A stretch of DNA of 42,129 bases from assembly GCA_964441755.1 (NCBI GenBank), contig CAYTVG010000026.1, forward strand, positions 1-42,129, given 5' to 3'. Origin of the DNA: JAUMBM01 sp964441755. GTDB lineage: Bacteria; Bacteroidota; Bacteroidia; Chitinophagales; Saprospiraceae. Each line of letters starts with the position of its first letter. Positions within the stretch are counted from its first letter, which is position 1. Shown here one piece after another: positions 1 to 9,269 of this stretch. The notes under the pieces are model-generated. The model ran no database searches, was not told the DNA's origin, and was given only the letters and a program-made list of their open reading frames with translations. Both the position numbers and the translations under genes were made by a program.

Positions 1-251
1 TCGTACTGGAATTTTTATTCTTGATTTTTGCAAATCGAGGTGCGGAAGATGAGATACTGCTTACGCCAGTGATAGAAGGTCGATGGGTATATCCCATGCT
101 TCCTGATCGTAACTTCTACTCCCTCGCTCTCCGCTTCTTTGAGAATGCTTAGCTTTTCTTCTTTGCTGCGTCGCTTCTTTTCCATAGTCAAAATTACAAT
201 TTTAATATTGTAATCTTGTCTGGTTATTTAGGGGGCCGGTACAATTGTTCA
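1..251 (-). mobile_element. IS3-like element, 5' end remnant (continues or breaks off beyond the window)
   Basis: Read on the minus strand, a possible IS terminus begins at about 251 with TGAACAATTGTACCGGCCCC, a TG-start GC-rich end of the kind seen in IS3-family inverted repeats. About 65 nt later comes a start codon for an OrfA-like helix-turn-helix protein (15-185). The matching right terminus is not in the window, so the boundary at 251 is inferred from the TG start and from its distance to the ORF only. Confidence 0.45.
15..185 (-). pseudogene. Truncated IS3-family OrfA (transposase helix-turn-helix) fragment
   Basis: The 56-codon ATG frame begins MEKKRRSKEEKLSILKEA and continues through a recognition-helix-like stretch (TIRKHGIYPSTFYHWRKQY). 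This is the typical HTH_Tnp_1/IS3 OrfA pattern of a basic start, an activating helix and then 'YPSTFYxW'. After WRKQY the reading diverges and stops within 13 residues, whereas OrfA proteins normally continue with a leucine zipper to about 90-100 residues. No OrfB follows within the window. It is a broken transposase gene, probably not active. Confidence 0.6.
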
Positions 252-303
252 GAAAGTTAAAAATTGAAAAAAGCGGATATCGGCATATCTTGTAAATTGA
301 GGC

Positions 304-365
304 GGTCGGCAAAATTTGGACATCATATTAAGTTTTCTTTAGTTTCTTTCCAAATTTTGCCGACC
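304..365. repeat. Perfect 17-bp inverted repeat with 28-bp AT-rich centre
   Basis: GGTCGGCAAAATTTGGA at 304-320 is the exact reverse complement of 349-365. The repeat lies 35 bp past the stop of the ATPase gene and 53 bp from the presumed IS end. It could be the transcription terminator of the three-gene module, but neither arm is followed by a T-run in the transcribed direction and the loop is long. A transposon/MITE end pair or a protein-binding site are alternatives. Confidence 0.6.
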
Positions 366-400
366 ATCTTAGGTGTCCACTCCAGCCAGTCCAAGTTTGA

Positions 401-2134
401 TTAACGTATATCTAATAATTTCTTCAATTTTTGAATACCTTCAATAGCTTTTTTTAATTCACCTTCATATAGTGGCACTAGGGATGAGTGGGATGCAGGG
501 TTCATTATTCTTTTGAGTATATCCTTTGTTTCAGCTATCGTTCTTATTGCATTGTCATCAAATTTTATTTGTTCAATTAGAAAATTGATCAAACTATTTC
601 TCAATGAAATCAGCTTACTCCTATCCTCTGGTATTAATGAAGGGTCAGCCTCAAAATTTGTTTTTAATTTTTGAAGTGAACTAACGGTTAATCCTCTTGA
701 AGTAAACGTTTTTTTGAACTTTGCATAATTATTAATATTAGCTTCGTTCAAAGCCTTATTCAATTTATTCATTAATGGTTCAAAATCACCTGTTCCAGCT
801 AGATTAAGACCTTTAAGATACTTATCTAAAACTGCCTCTGTTTCCTTTCTCAACTCATTCCCACAAGCTTCAAATTCACCATCTTTGAGATACTCAATTG
901 CTTTATCAATTCTCTGTTTATCAATTTTTACAATAGGTGGTGCCTCAATATTTTCGTTTGAATGAAATTTAAGATAAACCCACTCATCAGGGTTGGTATA
1001 TCTTCTAATTAACTCATAAAATCCCAAGTCATGAGTAAAAATAAACTTTTGAAATCCTCCAAAAATCTTTTCTAGCTCTTGGTTGCTATCTATATTCAAC
1101 AAAACCTTAACCATTTCCATTCTATTGGACATATCGAGGCTAATCAACATGTCATCTAAGACAAGAATTTTAAAATCTGTATTTTGAACGCGTGTTCTCA
1201 AAGCCCCAATCCTAATTGAAATTGCAATTCTAGTTAGCATCGATTCATTCAAAAAGGATTGAACACGGTGAAGCGTTTGCCAATTAGGACTACCGTTAAA
1301 ATTTTTATTTATATCAACTGTAAGTTTTATCCGAAGATGATTTAATCTGTTTTCATTTTGCCACATACGTTTCGAAACCAAATCGTAATTAATACGCCCA
1401 GAATAAGTTAGATTTACTTTGAGGGTATCTCTGTTGTCAAAAAAATGACTTTTTAAAAATTTATTTGCTGTAGTGGAAATCTCAAGTAATATATTATCAA
1501 GTTCGTTATTCAAATCTGTTAATCTCCTCTCAAAATCTATTTTAGTATTTCCTGATCTCTTTGAACCATTTGTTCTTCTTGGAACATCTTCAGTAATATT
1601 TTTGATATAATCCATCCAATTACTCACTCCCCGCGTCATAAAAGGAAAAATATCCTTTTCAAAAACTGGCCATAAGTTAATTTCTTGTTTGTGCGAAGCA
1701 TTATAAAAGTTGTGAAGAAGCTTATAATTAATGAAATCACTACCAAGATTTAATTCCTGAATTATTGTATCGTTACCATTATTTTCCGGACGGGTCGGAA
1801 CATTATTTGCATTGATTTTCATATTACGATCAACACCTGGATTTTCGTTAATGGTAATTTCAATAAATGAATCATCTACATCACTTGAAAATATATTTTT
1901 AAGTGTCTGATTGGTATTTGAATCTCCATCAACATAATTTACAAAGTATTTTTTTACTTCATCATCATTTGGTTTTATACTACTTTGTAAAAAAGTATAC
2001 AATGCCCAAAACAAAGAGGACTTACCAGAACCATTATTTCCATAAACCAAAACGTGCTTACCGTTGACGGGAAAAACCTGTTCCCGCTGAAAAGCCTTAA
2101 AGTTTTGGATTTTGATTTCCTTAATCTTCTTCAT
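401..2134 (-). CDS. ABC/RecF-like ATPase with possible C-terminal HEPN-like domain (defence module gene 3)
   Basis: 577 residues, ATG start sharing one base with the methyltransferase stop (TGATG), so translation is probably coupled. The Walker A is GNNGSGKSS (residues 32-40), a Walker B-like ILVLDD lies at 323-328, and a noncanonical signature region LNESMLTRIAIS lies just before it. H368 is a candidate switch histidine. The central region is short, with none of the long coiled coil of SMC or SbcC. From about 405 to the end the protein is all-helical. It opens with GEFEACGNELRKETEAVL and closes with R542-IMNPAS-H549, which matches the Rx4-6H pattern of HEPN ribonucleases. Known precedent: PrrC and RloC are ABC ATPases with C-terminal anticodon nucleases, and PrrC is tied to a restriction-modification system. 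Inference: a nucleotide-controlled RNase effector or guard for the neighbouring modification genes. It could instead be an OLD-like ATPase with a non-catalytic helical tail. Confidence 0.75.
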   Translation of the reverse strand: MKKIKEIKIQNFKAFQREQVFPVNGKHVLVYGNNGSGKSSLFWALYTFLQSSIKPNDDEVKKYFVNYVDGDSNTNQTLKNIFSSDVDDSFIEITINENPGVDRNMKINANNVPTRPENNGNDTIIQELNLGSDFINYKLLHNFYNASHKQEINLWPVFEKDIFPFMTRGVSNWMDYIKNITEDVPRRTNGSKRSGNTKIDFERRLTDLNNELDNILLEISTTANKFLKSHFFDNRDTLKVNLTYSGRINYDLVSKRMWQNENRLNHLRIKLTVDINKNFNGSPNWQTLHRVQSFLNESMLTRIAISIRIGALRTRVQNTDFKILVLDDMLISLDMSNRMEMVKVLLNIDSNQELEKIFGGFQKFIFTHDLGFYELIRRYTNPDEWVYLKFHSNENIEAPPIVKIDKQRIDKAIEYLKDGEFEACGNELRKETEAVLDKYLKGLNLAGTGDFEPLMNKLNKALNEANINNYAKFKKTFTSRGLTVSSLQKLKTNFEADPSLIPEDRSKLISLRNSLINFLIEQIKFDDNAIRTIAETKDILKRIMNPASHSSLVPLYEGELKKAIEGIQKLKKLLDIR

Positions 2135-5100
2135 CAGCTTTCTAATATCGGTTTTAAAATCTCCGGACTACGCACTGCAAATAACTTGATACGGTTACGC
2201 ACCTCATTATCCGGGTGGCTCCACTTGGTATGGAGTTGCTCAATGATCTGCTCTTTTTCTATATCGCTTAGTTTTTCAAAATTGCTACCTTGAATCACTT
2301 CTTCGATATCACGCTCCACAAACCCTAATACATCGATATCGCGCTCTCTCATGTGGTCAGGGAAGTAAAGGTTGAACGTAATTCCATTAATAATTTGTTC
2401 AAATGTACTTTTATTTGAATTCTCTTTAGTTTGAACATAATTCATTATGAAATATAATGTTTCTAGAAGCTTAGAGTTCTTATCAACCATAATTGGGATA
2501 GGAAATTGTACTATTTCATAGCCCATAACATGGTTGTTGGTTGAAGTTTTTCTAAACAACCAATCCAAATACTTTGAATTAAGAATAACACCAAATGCTT
2601 CAGTTGAGTAAGTTTTTTCTATTAGTAATTTATTGGCTGTATGCCCAAAAAGAAATTTCTGTTTTGGGTTAGTAACTGAAAAATGAAGCCTGTATTTATC
2701 TGTTGTACCCGTGATTTCTTGACAAACAAGAAATTTGTGTTCTTGGTTGAAAATTATTTTATCATTTTTAAAACCTAGTTTCACGTATTCATCAACTTCT
2801 TCAATCAAATAGTATCTCTGAACATTTTTTCCGCGAAACAATTTAATACCTGTATCACTATCTGAAAAATAATCACTTGAAGTTGTTAAATTCAAATCGC
2901 CTTGATTTATACTTAATAAAAAACTATTCAATGGGCGGGTTAAGTCTTTCGCTAAGAGAATTGCATTGAAATCACCTCGATTCACCAATGGAATATAATA
3001 TGTACCAGGGTATAATTCAAAAAGGGAATTTTGTAAGATAAATTCATACTTAAGATTTTTAAGTGTAGTCACATCATTATTAATTGAAATTTTGAATTTA
3101 TGATTGACACTTGGTGTGCGATTTATAAATCGATAGATACAGGTACCTTGCAACACATTTTCAAACACCTGTCCTCCTTTAGTAGGGGCTGATTTGGGGA
3201 ATTCTAGAATTTCTTCGATTATGGTTTTCTTGAGCATTAATTCTCTTGTGTAGGTTGAGGATAGATCGCCAAGAAGACTGCTTTGAACAATCATACATGC
3301 AATGCCTGTTTCATTTTTGCTGAGATTTTTGGATGCTTCAACAAATACCTTGTAAAGGTTTTGCTTTCCTTTATCTTTTCCTTCTGAGTAGGGAAATTGC
3401 TTTTCACTGTACAACCCTTTGGGTACTTGAGTGTAAGGCGGGTTGCCAATTACAATACTGAATCCTTTTTTGACTCCAAACATCCACTCAGAATCAAAAA
3501 ATGGTGAAGAAGCATTTTGGTCATAAGGATCCCATTTTGCCAATTTTGCTGCGGCATCTAATGGCAAACCTTGGTTTTTTAAAATCATTGAAAGCTTTTC
3601 CCGCAACTCTTTGTCTTTTTCTCTCCATGCTATTTTTCGCTCTTTTGATTTAAGGCTAAAAATTTTGTGACGAACAATTTTAAGTTCATTCTCCAGTTTC
3701 TTTACTTCATCGGTTTCAAATAAGCCCCCATCTTTGTTAATGCCAATAAGCGTATTTGCCGCCACAAACTTGGTTTCAAGGTTTGGAAGTGGTCTAATAT
3801 TGAAGTTATTTGTAGCTTTTTCACCTGGCTTTTGCTCTACCACCAGTGAAATAAAGAAACGCAACTTGGAAATTTGGGTGGCTATGGGTTGTATGTCCAC
3901 GCCATAAATGCAGTTTTCAATCAAGAACAATTTTCGGGCATAATCCGGGTGGTTAATGCTTTGGTCAAAGGCTTCGTTAATCTCCAATAAGCGTTCTTCT
4001 CGTGCTTTATTATCTTCAATTTCAAAAGCTGCCTTTGATTCCTGTTCAGCCTTTGCTAGTTGTACTTCTCTCCAAACCTTGTTATCCGGGTCGAGCTTTT
4101 GCAGGATATGCACCATTTTTTGCAAAATCCCCATAGGGAAGGCACCCGAACCGCAAGCCGGATCAAGTATTGTGCAACTGCTTAAAGCGGTGATGATTTG
4201 TTTTTGTAGTACCGGATTATCGAGAAAAGGCACTTTGCTATCGAAAGATGTGAGTACATGCAGTTCTTTGTCCAAGGCTTCATCATCCAAACCACCCCAA
4301 TTTGAAATGGCGTTTTTCAAATAGGCAATCAGGCTTTCATCCACCATGTAATTCACAATTTCACGTGGTGTGTAAAAGGAGCCAGTTTGCTTGCGTGCAG
4401 TTGTTTTGGTTTCAGGGTTGTAGCTCGCCAAAAGATTTTCGAAGACTTTACCCAAAAGTTCCGGGTCAAGGGCTACATCTTCTTCTATCGGGGTGTTTTC
4501 GGTAATGGTAAACTTGTATGATTTAAGAATGTTTATCAGCCCTTTCACAGCTGCTTGTTTATACTTCTTGTCTTTTATGCCTACAATATCACTAAGGTCG
4601 GTTTCTTCTTCCACACCAAAAAAGAGGTAATCCGGAACTATGAGTTGTTCACCCTTGATCATATGATCGGAGAAGCCGTCAATGTATATGTTGTTGAATT
4701 TGTCGTCCAGACATTCAAATAAACCACCATTCAAAAACGGAACGGTTTGATTCAGTTTTTCTAAAAAGGCATCGGGATTTTTAAAATAATGCTTATAACG
4801 CATCAGGTAATCAATGCCCCTGTGTGTACCATATCCATCGCCCCGAAACCCCCTTTTACGTTTGTCCAAACTATCGGCTTTAATAGGGCAGTTGAGCGTA
4901 GCAAAAAACAGGTTTTGTAAAATGGCTTTATAATAAATGCTCTCCTGGTTTCGTTCTTTGAACATACCCCTTTCGTGGTAAGGAGATATTTCATTCAGAA
5001 TATCTTTTTGCAGTGCATCCAGCTCAAAAAGTTCTTCGGGTATTAGTTTTTTTTCTTTAATGAACCACACAAAGAGCAGACGGGTAAGCATTCGAATCAC

Positions 5101-5862
5101 ATTGGTAGCTCTGTGCTCCTGTAGTAAGTCCTCTAGTTTGGCCTTTTTATGATGGGCATCAGCAATTGTCGGTTCCCCAGGAAAAGTAACGTGCTGCGTT
5201 GCCCAGAAATACCAATTAGAAAGTTCTTGGTAGAATTTCTTGTTGAGCAGACTTACGCTGAATACTTCCTGCCAATACGCATACAATTTGGCGAAGGAAT
5301 CAACCTTATTGGTTCCGGTAGTTGGAATTTGAAGTTCAGTTAAGATGCGTTCATGTCCAGAATGAGGTTTTTCAATATGGATGTCACGCAACAAACTTAC
5401 TTTACCTGCCTTTTCACCTTCTCGCCACTCTTGTTTGTATTTGAGTCGTTCTGTGTTGGCAAAGGCGAGATAGTTGCCGTATTTGAAAACTACTACTACA
5501 GGGGTATAATAAAATTCCCGGTTGAAGGCTCTTGAGATTTCAGCTAACTGCGAACGGGTAGGGAGTAATCCATTGGGTCGGCTTTTAAGCGTTACGCCAA
5601 AAATCAGAATGCCGTCATAATCGGATTTAATCTTCTTAGCATCCAGCGAAATATTTCCTTCAAAAGCAGCATCGTCCACCATCCCCAAGAAATAGACATC
5701 ATCCATGAGTTGGAAAGTGTCATTGTCCTTATAGGTATCTCTCAGGATTTCCTTTGCTATGGTAGGCTCGTCTGTAACGTAATTCATGGGGACTTTCAAG
5801 TCTTTGAAAAGTGCTTTGAGAGCTTGTAGAAAACCAACCTGATCGAATATTTGTAGGTTCAT
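2134..5862 (-). CDS. Eco57I-like class I SAM-dependent DNA adenine methyltransferase (defence module gene 2)
   Basis: 1,242 residues from the ATG at 5862. The frame is open 8 codons further to a TTG at 5886 inside the helicase gene, but the ATG lies only 2 nt after the helicase stop and is the more natural start. Methyltransferase motifs are present in order: motif X-like TGSFYTPREIVNYMV (about 493-507), motif I DPACGSGAF (567-575) and motif IV NPPY (807-810), as in N6-adenine methylases of type I and type IIG systems. The N-terminal 180 residues carry an alpha/beta segment with DGILIFGVTLK then QLAEISRAFNREF, similar to the N-terminal regions of large type IIG-like proteins. A full PD-(D/E)xK nuclease set is not evident because a T stands where E is expected. 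The C-terminal third probably holds the target-recognition region. Its role is presumably to methylate host DNA so that the helicase/nuclease partner spares it. Confidence 0.9.
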   Translation of the reverse strand: MNLQIFDQVGFLQALKALFKDLKVPMNYVTDEPTIAKEILRDTYKDNDTFQLMDDVYFLGMVDDAAFEGNISLDAKKIKSDYDGILIFGVTLKSRPNGLLPTRSQLAEISRAFNREFYYTPVVVVFKYGNYLAFANTERLKYKQEWREGEKAGKVSLLRDIHIEKPHSGHERILTELQIPTTGTNKVDSFAKLYAYWQEVFSVSLLNKKFYQELSNWYFWATQHVTFPGEPTIADAHHKKAKLEDLLQEHRATNVIRMLTRLLFVWFIKEKKLIPEELFELDALQKDILNEISPYHERGMFKERNQESIYYKAILQNLFFATLNCPIKADSLDKRKRGFRGDGYGTHRGIDYLMRYKHYFKNPDAFLEKLNQTVPFLNGGLFECLDDKFNNIYIDGFSDHMIKGEQLIVPDYLFFGVEEETDLSDIVGIKDKKYKQAAVKGLINILKSYKFTITENTPIEEDVALDPELLGKVFENLLASYNPETKTTARKQTGSFYTPREIVNYMVDESLIAYLKNAISNWGGLDDEALDKELHVLTSFDSKVPFLDNPVLQKQIITALSSCTILDPACGSGAFPMGILQKMVHILQKLDPDNKVWREVQLAKAEQESKAAFEIEDNKAREERLLEINEAFDQSINHPDYARKLFLIENCIYGVDIQPIATQISKLRFFISLVVEQKPGEKATNNFNIRPLPNLETKFVAANTLIGINKDGGLFETDEVKKLENELKIVRHKIFSLKSKERKIAWREKDKELREKLSMILKNQGLPLDAAAKLAKWDPYDQNASSPFFDSEWMFGVKKGFSIVIGNPPYTQVPKGLYSEKQFPYSEGKDKGKQNLYKVFVEASKNLSKNETGIACMIVQSSLLGDLSSTYTRELMLKKTIIEEILEFPKSAPTKGGQVFENVLQGTCIYRFINRTPSVNHKFKISINNDVTTLKNLKYEFILQNSLFELYPGTYYIPLVNRGDFNAILLAKDLTRPLNSFLLSINQGDLNLTTSSDYFSDSDTGIKLFRGKNVQRYYLIEEVDEYVKLGFKNDKIIFNQEHKFLVCQEITGTTDKYRLHFSVTNPKQKFLFGHTANKLLIEKTYSTEAFGVILNSKYLDWLFRKTSTNNHVMGYEIVQFPIPIMVDKNSKLLETLYFIMNYVQTKENSNKSTFEQIINGITFNLYFPDHMRERDIDVLGFVERDIEEVIQGSNFEKLSDIEKEQIIEQLHTKWSHPDNEVRNRIKLFAVRSPEILKPILES

Positions 5863-5864
5863 AT

Positions 5865-8800
5865 CTATGCTGTTACTAAAAACCAAGTGATTAAATCGAA
5901 ATTCTCGAGTTGGAATTTTTCATTCACCTTCACGTTTTGCTTTACACGAGATAACGCGTCTTTATCTCCTTTTCTCAATTTTGATAAAAGGTCTTTTGCT
6001 TCTGATCCCATTACTTTTTTGATAGTACCGTCTTCCTGCACTTGTTCTTCTGCTGATTGGCTATCCAGCCATGTTTTTATGGCAATAACCAATTCCTGAA
6101 TAGCTTCATCATCTCCTTTATCTATTGCATCCGGCACAAAACGATTATTATCTTTGTGATGGGTCAAAGCGTCTAAAACGTCTTTTTGATTCAAAAGCAC
6201 CATCTTGCCTTGCTTATTGATGTAAACTAGATCAAAAACTTTATATTCGTGATTGATGATTTTTGCAGGTCGAGCAGGATATCCAAGTAAAGCAATCAAT
6301 CCGTTTTCAGCACAAACGGAAGTGTCTGTTTTAAAACCTGTATAAACACCTTTTGGCATGCGTTGATACTTATCCTTATCCTTATTGAATTCTTCTAATA
6401 AATCTTGGCGGTATCGTTCTAAAGAAAGGTCATCAAAACCAAAAGTTTCATTTCCATCCAAATCATCGAAAGTAACCTGCATTTGTTCCATCATTCGGTT
6501 TTTCATGCGTTGGTCGAGACTTTCATCTTGAATCATTTCTTGGAAGGTTTCAGAGAACTTTTCATCGACTTCCGCACCTGCCAGTTTCATCGCAGCCATT
6601 CGTTGCTCAATTCTTCCCTGAAGATTTAAGTAAGAGTTGATGTTGTTCGATGGCCAGAAATTAATGCCGAATATTTTTTTGTTCGGACTACCTAAGCGGT
6701 CAATACGCCCCAAACGCTGAATGATTCTAACCGGATTCCAATGGATATCGTAATTGATGACCATATCAGCATCTTGCAGGTTTTGTCCTTCACTTAGTGC
6801 ATCGGTTGCAATGAGAATATCAATTGGTTGTTGAATTTTGGAATATGTTTTCGGATGGTTTTGTGCCACCCATAAAATCCATTCGTGGTAAGCTTCAGTA
6901 CCTTTTTTACTAGTTTGAAAATCCCATTCCTTTTCCATAAAAAGTTTGGTGTATGGGGCAAAGCGTTCCAAAATGGGTTCAAAATTTTTGGTTTCTTCAT
7001 CTGAATCACTGGTTTGTGAACCGGAGCCAGAAACCATAGCGAGTTTATCAAATCCTCGGCTTTTTAATTGGTCAAAAAGATATTGAGCTGTATCACGGTA
7101 GACGGTGAAAATGACAACTTTTGCGTTTCCACCGTTTTCATCTAAGGCTCTTTTCTTGTTGATTTCAGTTATTAGTGTTTGAAGTTTGTCATCTGCTGAA
7201 TTTTGGTTTCCTGGGCGGACAATTTCTTTCTTGATTTTGGTTTCAAACTTTTGGAGATTAATAAAAAGATTATCGAGTGCATCCAAATCTTTCTTCAAAT
7301 CCTTTTTGAAGTTCTCCAAGTTTCCTGACGCATCAATATCAGAAAGATATATTTTTCGTTTTTTGCCTAAAGTAAGATCTTCATAATCGTCCTGCAATTC
7401 ATCATCATCAAACAAGTTTTCGTCTTTCTCATCCAACTTATTATTAGCCGTTTCTTTCTGATAAGCCTTGATTTTGTCCAAAGCGTTTTGGTGATGGTTT
7501 TTAATTTTATCAATGGTAAAGTAGAAAGAATACCAAGACGATTCTAATCGTTTCACCATCAAGATGTACATCATTTTTACCAAGAAACGGTCTCTTTGTC
7601 TTTCATCATGCAGTACATCTGTTGCTTCTTCGTTTTCTTCTTCAACGTAAAACGAAGGTTGGTAGCCTGAAAGCATCGGTGGAAAATGGTCAAACAATTC
7701 TTCGAATGACTCAAAATTTCCAAGTTGACTTGGCGTGACAAAAAGATTTACAGGTTTAGTTTTCACTGGAAATGTTAGCCCCGTTTGCTGACCTTCAATC
7801 ATTTTACGAGTTCTTGCAACAATCAGAGAATCGGTAAGGGTAAAAAAATTCGCTGGCAACTTTTTGATGAAATCGCTGATTCTTGGGCTTGTGTCTTCAC
7901 GCCATTCATTGAATACCTTTTGTGCTGTTCGGAAAGTGTAATCCAAGTTTCTTATACCCAACTTTTCTTCATATCCATTAACATCACCTTGTACCATCAA
8001 TTTGAATTGATTACGGATATCGTTTAATGAATTATTTATTGGTGTGGCGGATAGAAGCAGAACTTTTACATTTTCATTTTCTTTCAGGATCTGCTCAAGT
8101 AAAAATTTATACCGATTTGATTTGTCATTTCTAAGGTTATGGCTCTCATCAATGACAATCAATTTTGGTTTGTCATTGGTAAAGTATTTGTCAGCACGAT
8201 CAAAGTATTTTTGAATACGATCTTCATGCATATCGGTATGGAAACGCAAAAAAAAATCAAATTGATCCTTCTCGAAACGTGAATCCTGATATTTTAAATA
8301 TCTTCTCCAATTGTGCTCTAGTTTCTTGGGGCAAAGCAATAACACTTCACATCCTTGAAGTTGAAAGAATTTTATTACAGCAAGAGCACTCCAAGTTTTA
8401 CCCAAACCTACCGCATCAGCCAAAATTGCTCCATTGTATTTTTGGAGCATTCGAATTAAACTGAGCACGCCTTTTTTTTGGAATTCAAAAAGCGTGTTGT
8501 ACACTACAGAGTTTTCCAAACGCCCAATTTGTCTGTTAAAATTTGGATCGTTTTCTGTTTCTAAAAGTTGATTGCCGAATAATTCAAACAATACTTTGTA
8601 GTATAGTTCACGTGGAGTGTATTTGATGAAAATTCGCTCAATTTCATTAATCAAATATTGTTTGAAGTCTATTTTAGATTTTGTTCCGTCAGGAGAGATC
8701 AAAGTCTTTTCTTTGTGTGCCTGTGGTCTTACCCACAATGCATCAAACCATTCAACAAGCTCTTTGTATTGATTGTTATTGCCTGTCTCGGCAATATTCA

Positions 8801-9251
8801 ATTCAATATTGTTGGTGTACTTTAGTCCAATCCCTGCCTCTGTAAGGTTTGAACTTCCGGAGATGAAATATTTATTTCTATCGTCTTTTATATTGGGATT
8901 GAACAAATAACTTTTTGCATGGCAAAAATTAGGTTCTAATGTCTTTGCCACAACTTTATCCTGTTTTAAAAAAGCAACTGCTTCCTTTGATAAGTTACTA
9001 AGTTTTAGAGAGGCTTCAATGTTTATATTTTCATTAAGTAAGTCTAAAGGTCGGTTGTCTATTGAGTCAAAATTTACAATATCGCCAAGTACCAGTCTAA
9101 AGTCAGTGATTTTGTCATTTACATTCTTTGAAAGCCAAGCAAGAGCACCAATAGTAAAGTAACCAGTAACAATATCAAGTTTACCTTGTTCAGTATAGGA
9201 TGAAATCCATTCGTGGACTTTTAAATTTTCGTTTTCGTTATCTAGTATCAT
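5865..9251 (-). CDS. PLD-domain SNF2/DEAD-type helicase (defence module gene 1)
   Basis: 1,128 residues, ATG start. The N-terminal 170 residues form one phospholipase D-like (HKD) unit: H111-A-K113 and GSSN at 132-135. The canonical aspartate four residues after the lysine is N118 here. The helicase core follows: Walker A VGLGKT (281-286), DESH box (368-371), SAT (401-403), an acidic linker around 605-630 and a Helicase_C lobe with VVIFTVYRDTAQYL (about 712-725), ATDALSEGQNLQDAD (815-829) and the arginine-finger region QRLGRIDRLG (845-854). Such PLD-helicases are known beside large methyltransferases in defence loci. Inference: ATP-driven translocase and nuclease that acts on unmodified foreign DNA. 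It is the promoter-proximal gene of the three. Its start lies 18 nt downstream of the stop of a transposase remnant, so its promoter may lie within IS-derived DNA. Confidence 0.9.
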   Translation of the reverse strand: MILDNENENLKVHEWISSYTEQGKLDIVTGYFTIGALAWLSKNVNDKITDFRLVLGDIVNFDSIDNRPLDLLNENINIEASLKLSNLSKEAVAFLKQDKVVAKTLEPNFCHAKSYLFNPNIKDDRNKYFISGSSNLTEAGIGLKYTNNIELNIAETGNNNQYKELVEWFDALWVRPQAHKEKTLISPDGTKSKIDFKQYLINEIERIFIKYTPRELYYKVLFELFGNQLLETENDPNFNRQIGRLENSVVYNTLFEFQKKGVLSLIRMLQKYNGAILADAVGLGKTWSALAVIKFFQLQGCEVLLLCPKKLEHNWRRYLKYQDSRFEKDQFDFFLRFHTDMHEDRIQKYFDRADKYFTNDKPKLIVIDESHNLRNDKSNRYKFLLEQILKENENVKVLLLSATPINNSLNDIRNQFKLMVQGDVNGYEEKLGIRNLDYTFRTAQKVFNEWREDTSPRISDFIKKLPANFFTLTDSLIVARTRKMIEGQQTGLTFPVKTKPVNLFVTPSQLGNFESFEELFDHFPPMLSGYQPSFYVEEENEEATDVLHDERQRDRFLVKMMYILMVKRLESSWYSFYFTIDKIKNHHQNALDKIKAYQKETANNKLDEKDENLFDDDELQDDYEDLTLGKKRKIYLSDIDASGNLENFKKDLKKDLDALDNLFINLQKFETKIKKEIVRPGNQNSADDKLQTLITEINKKRALDENGGNAKVVIFTVYRDTAQYLFDQLKSRGFDKLAMVSGSGSQTSDSDEETKNFEPILERFAPYTKLFMEKEWDFQTSKKGTEAYHEWILWVAQNHPKTYSKIQQPIDILIATDALSEGQNLQDADMVINYDIHWNPVRIIQRLGRIDRLGSPNKKIFGINFWPSNNINSYLNLQGRIEQRMAAMKLAGAEVDEKFSETFQEMIQDESLDQRMKNRMMEQMQVTFDDLDGNETFGFDDLSLERYRQDLLEEFNKDKDKYQRMPKGVYTGFKTDTSVCAENGLIALLGYPARPAKIINHEYKVFDLVYINKQGKMVLLNQKDVLDALTHHKDNNRFVPDAIDKGDDEAIQELVIAIKTWLDSQSAEEQVQEDGTIKKVMGSEAKDLLSKLRKGDKDALSRVKQNVKVNEKFQLENFDLITWFLVTA

Positions 9252-9269
9252 TTGCTTGGTTTCTCTATT

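Noticed and set aside
5863..5886. TTG start of the methyltransferase at 5886
   Set aside because: It lies inside the helicase gene; the ATG at 5862 directly after the helicase stop is the simpler choice.
401..9251. Assignment of the module to BREX or DISARM
   Set aside because: No PglZ, BrxC, BrxL, DrmA or DrmB is present; only the helicase, methylase and PLD functions overlap.
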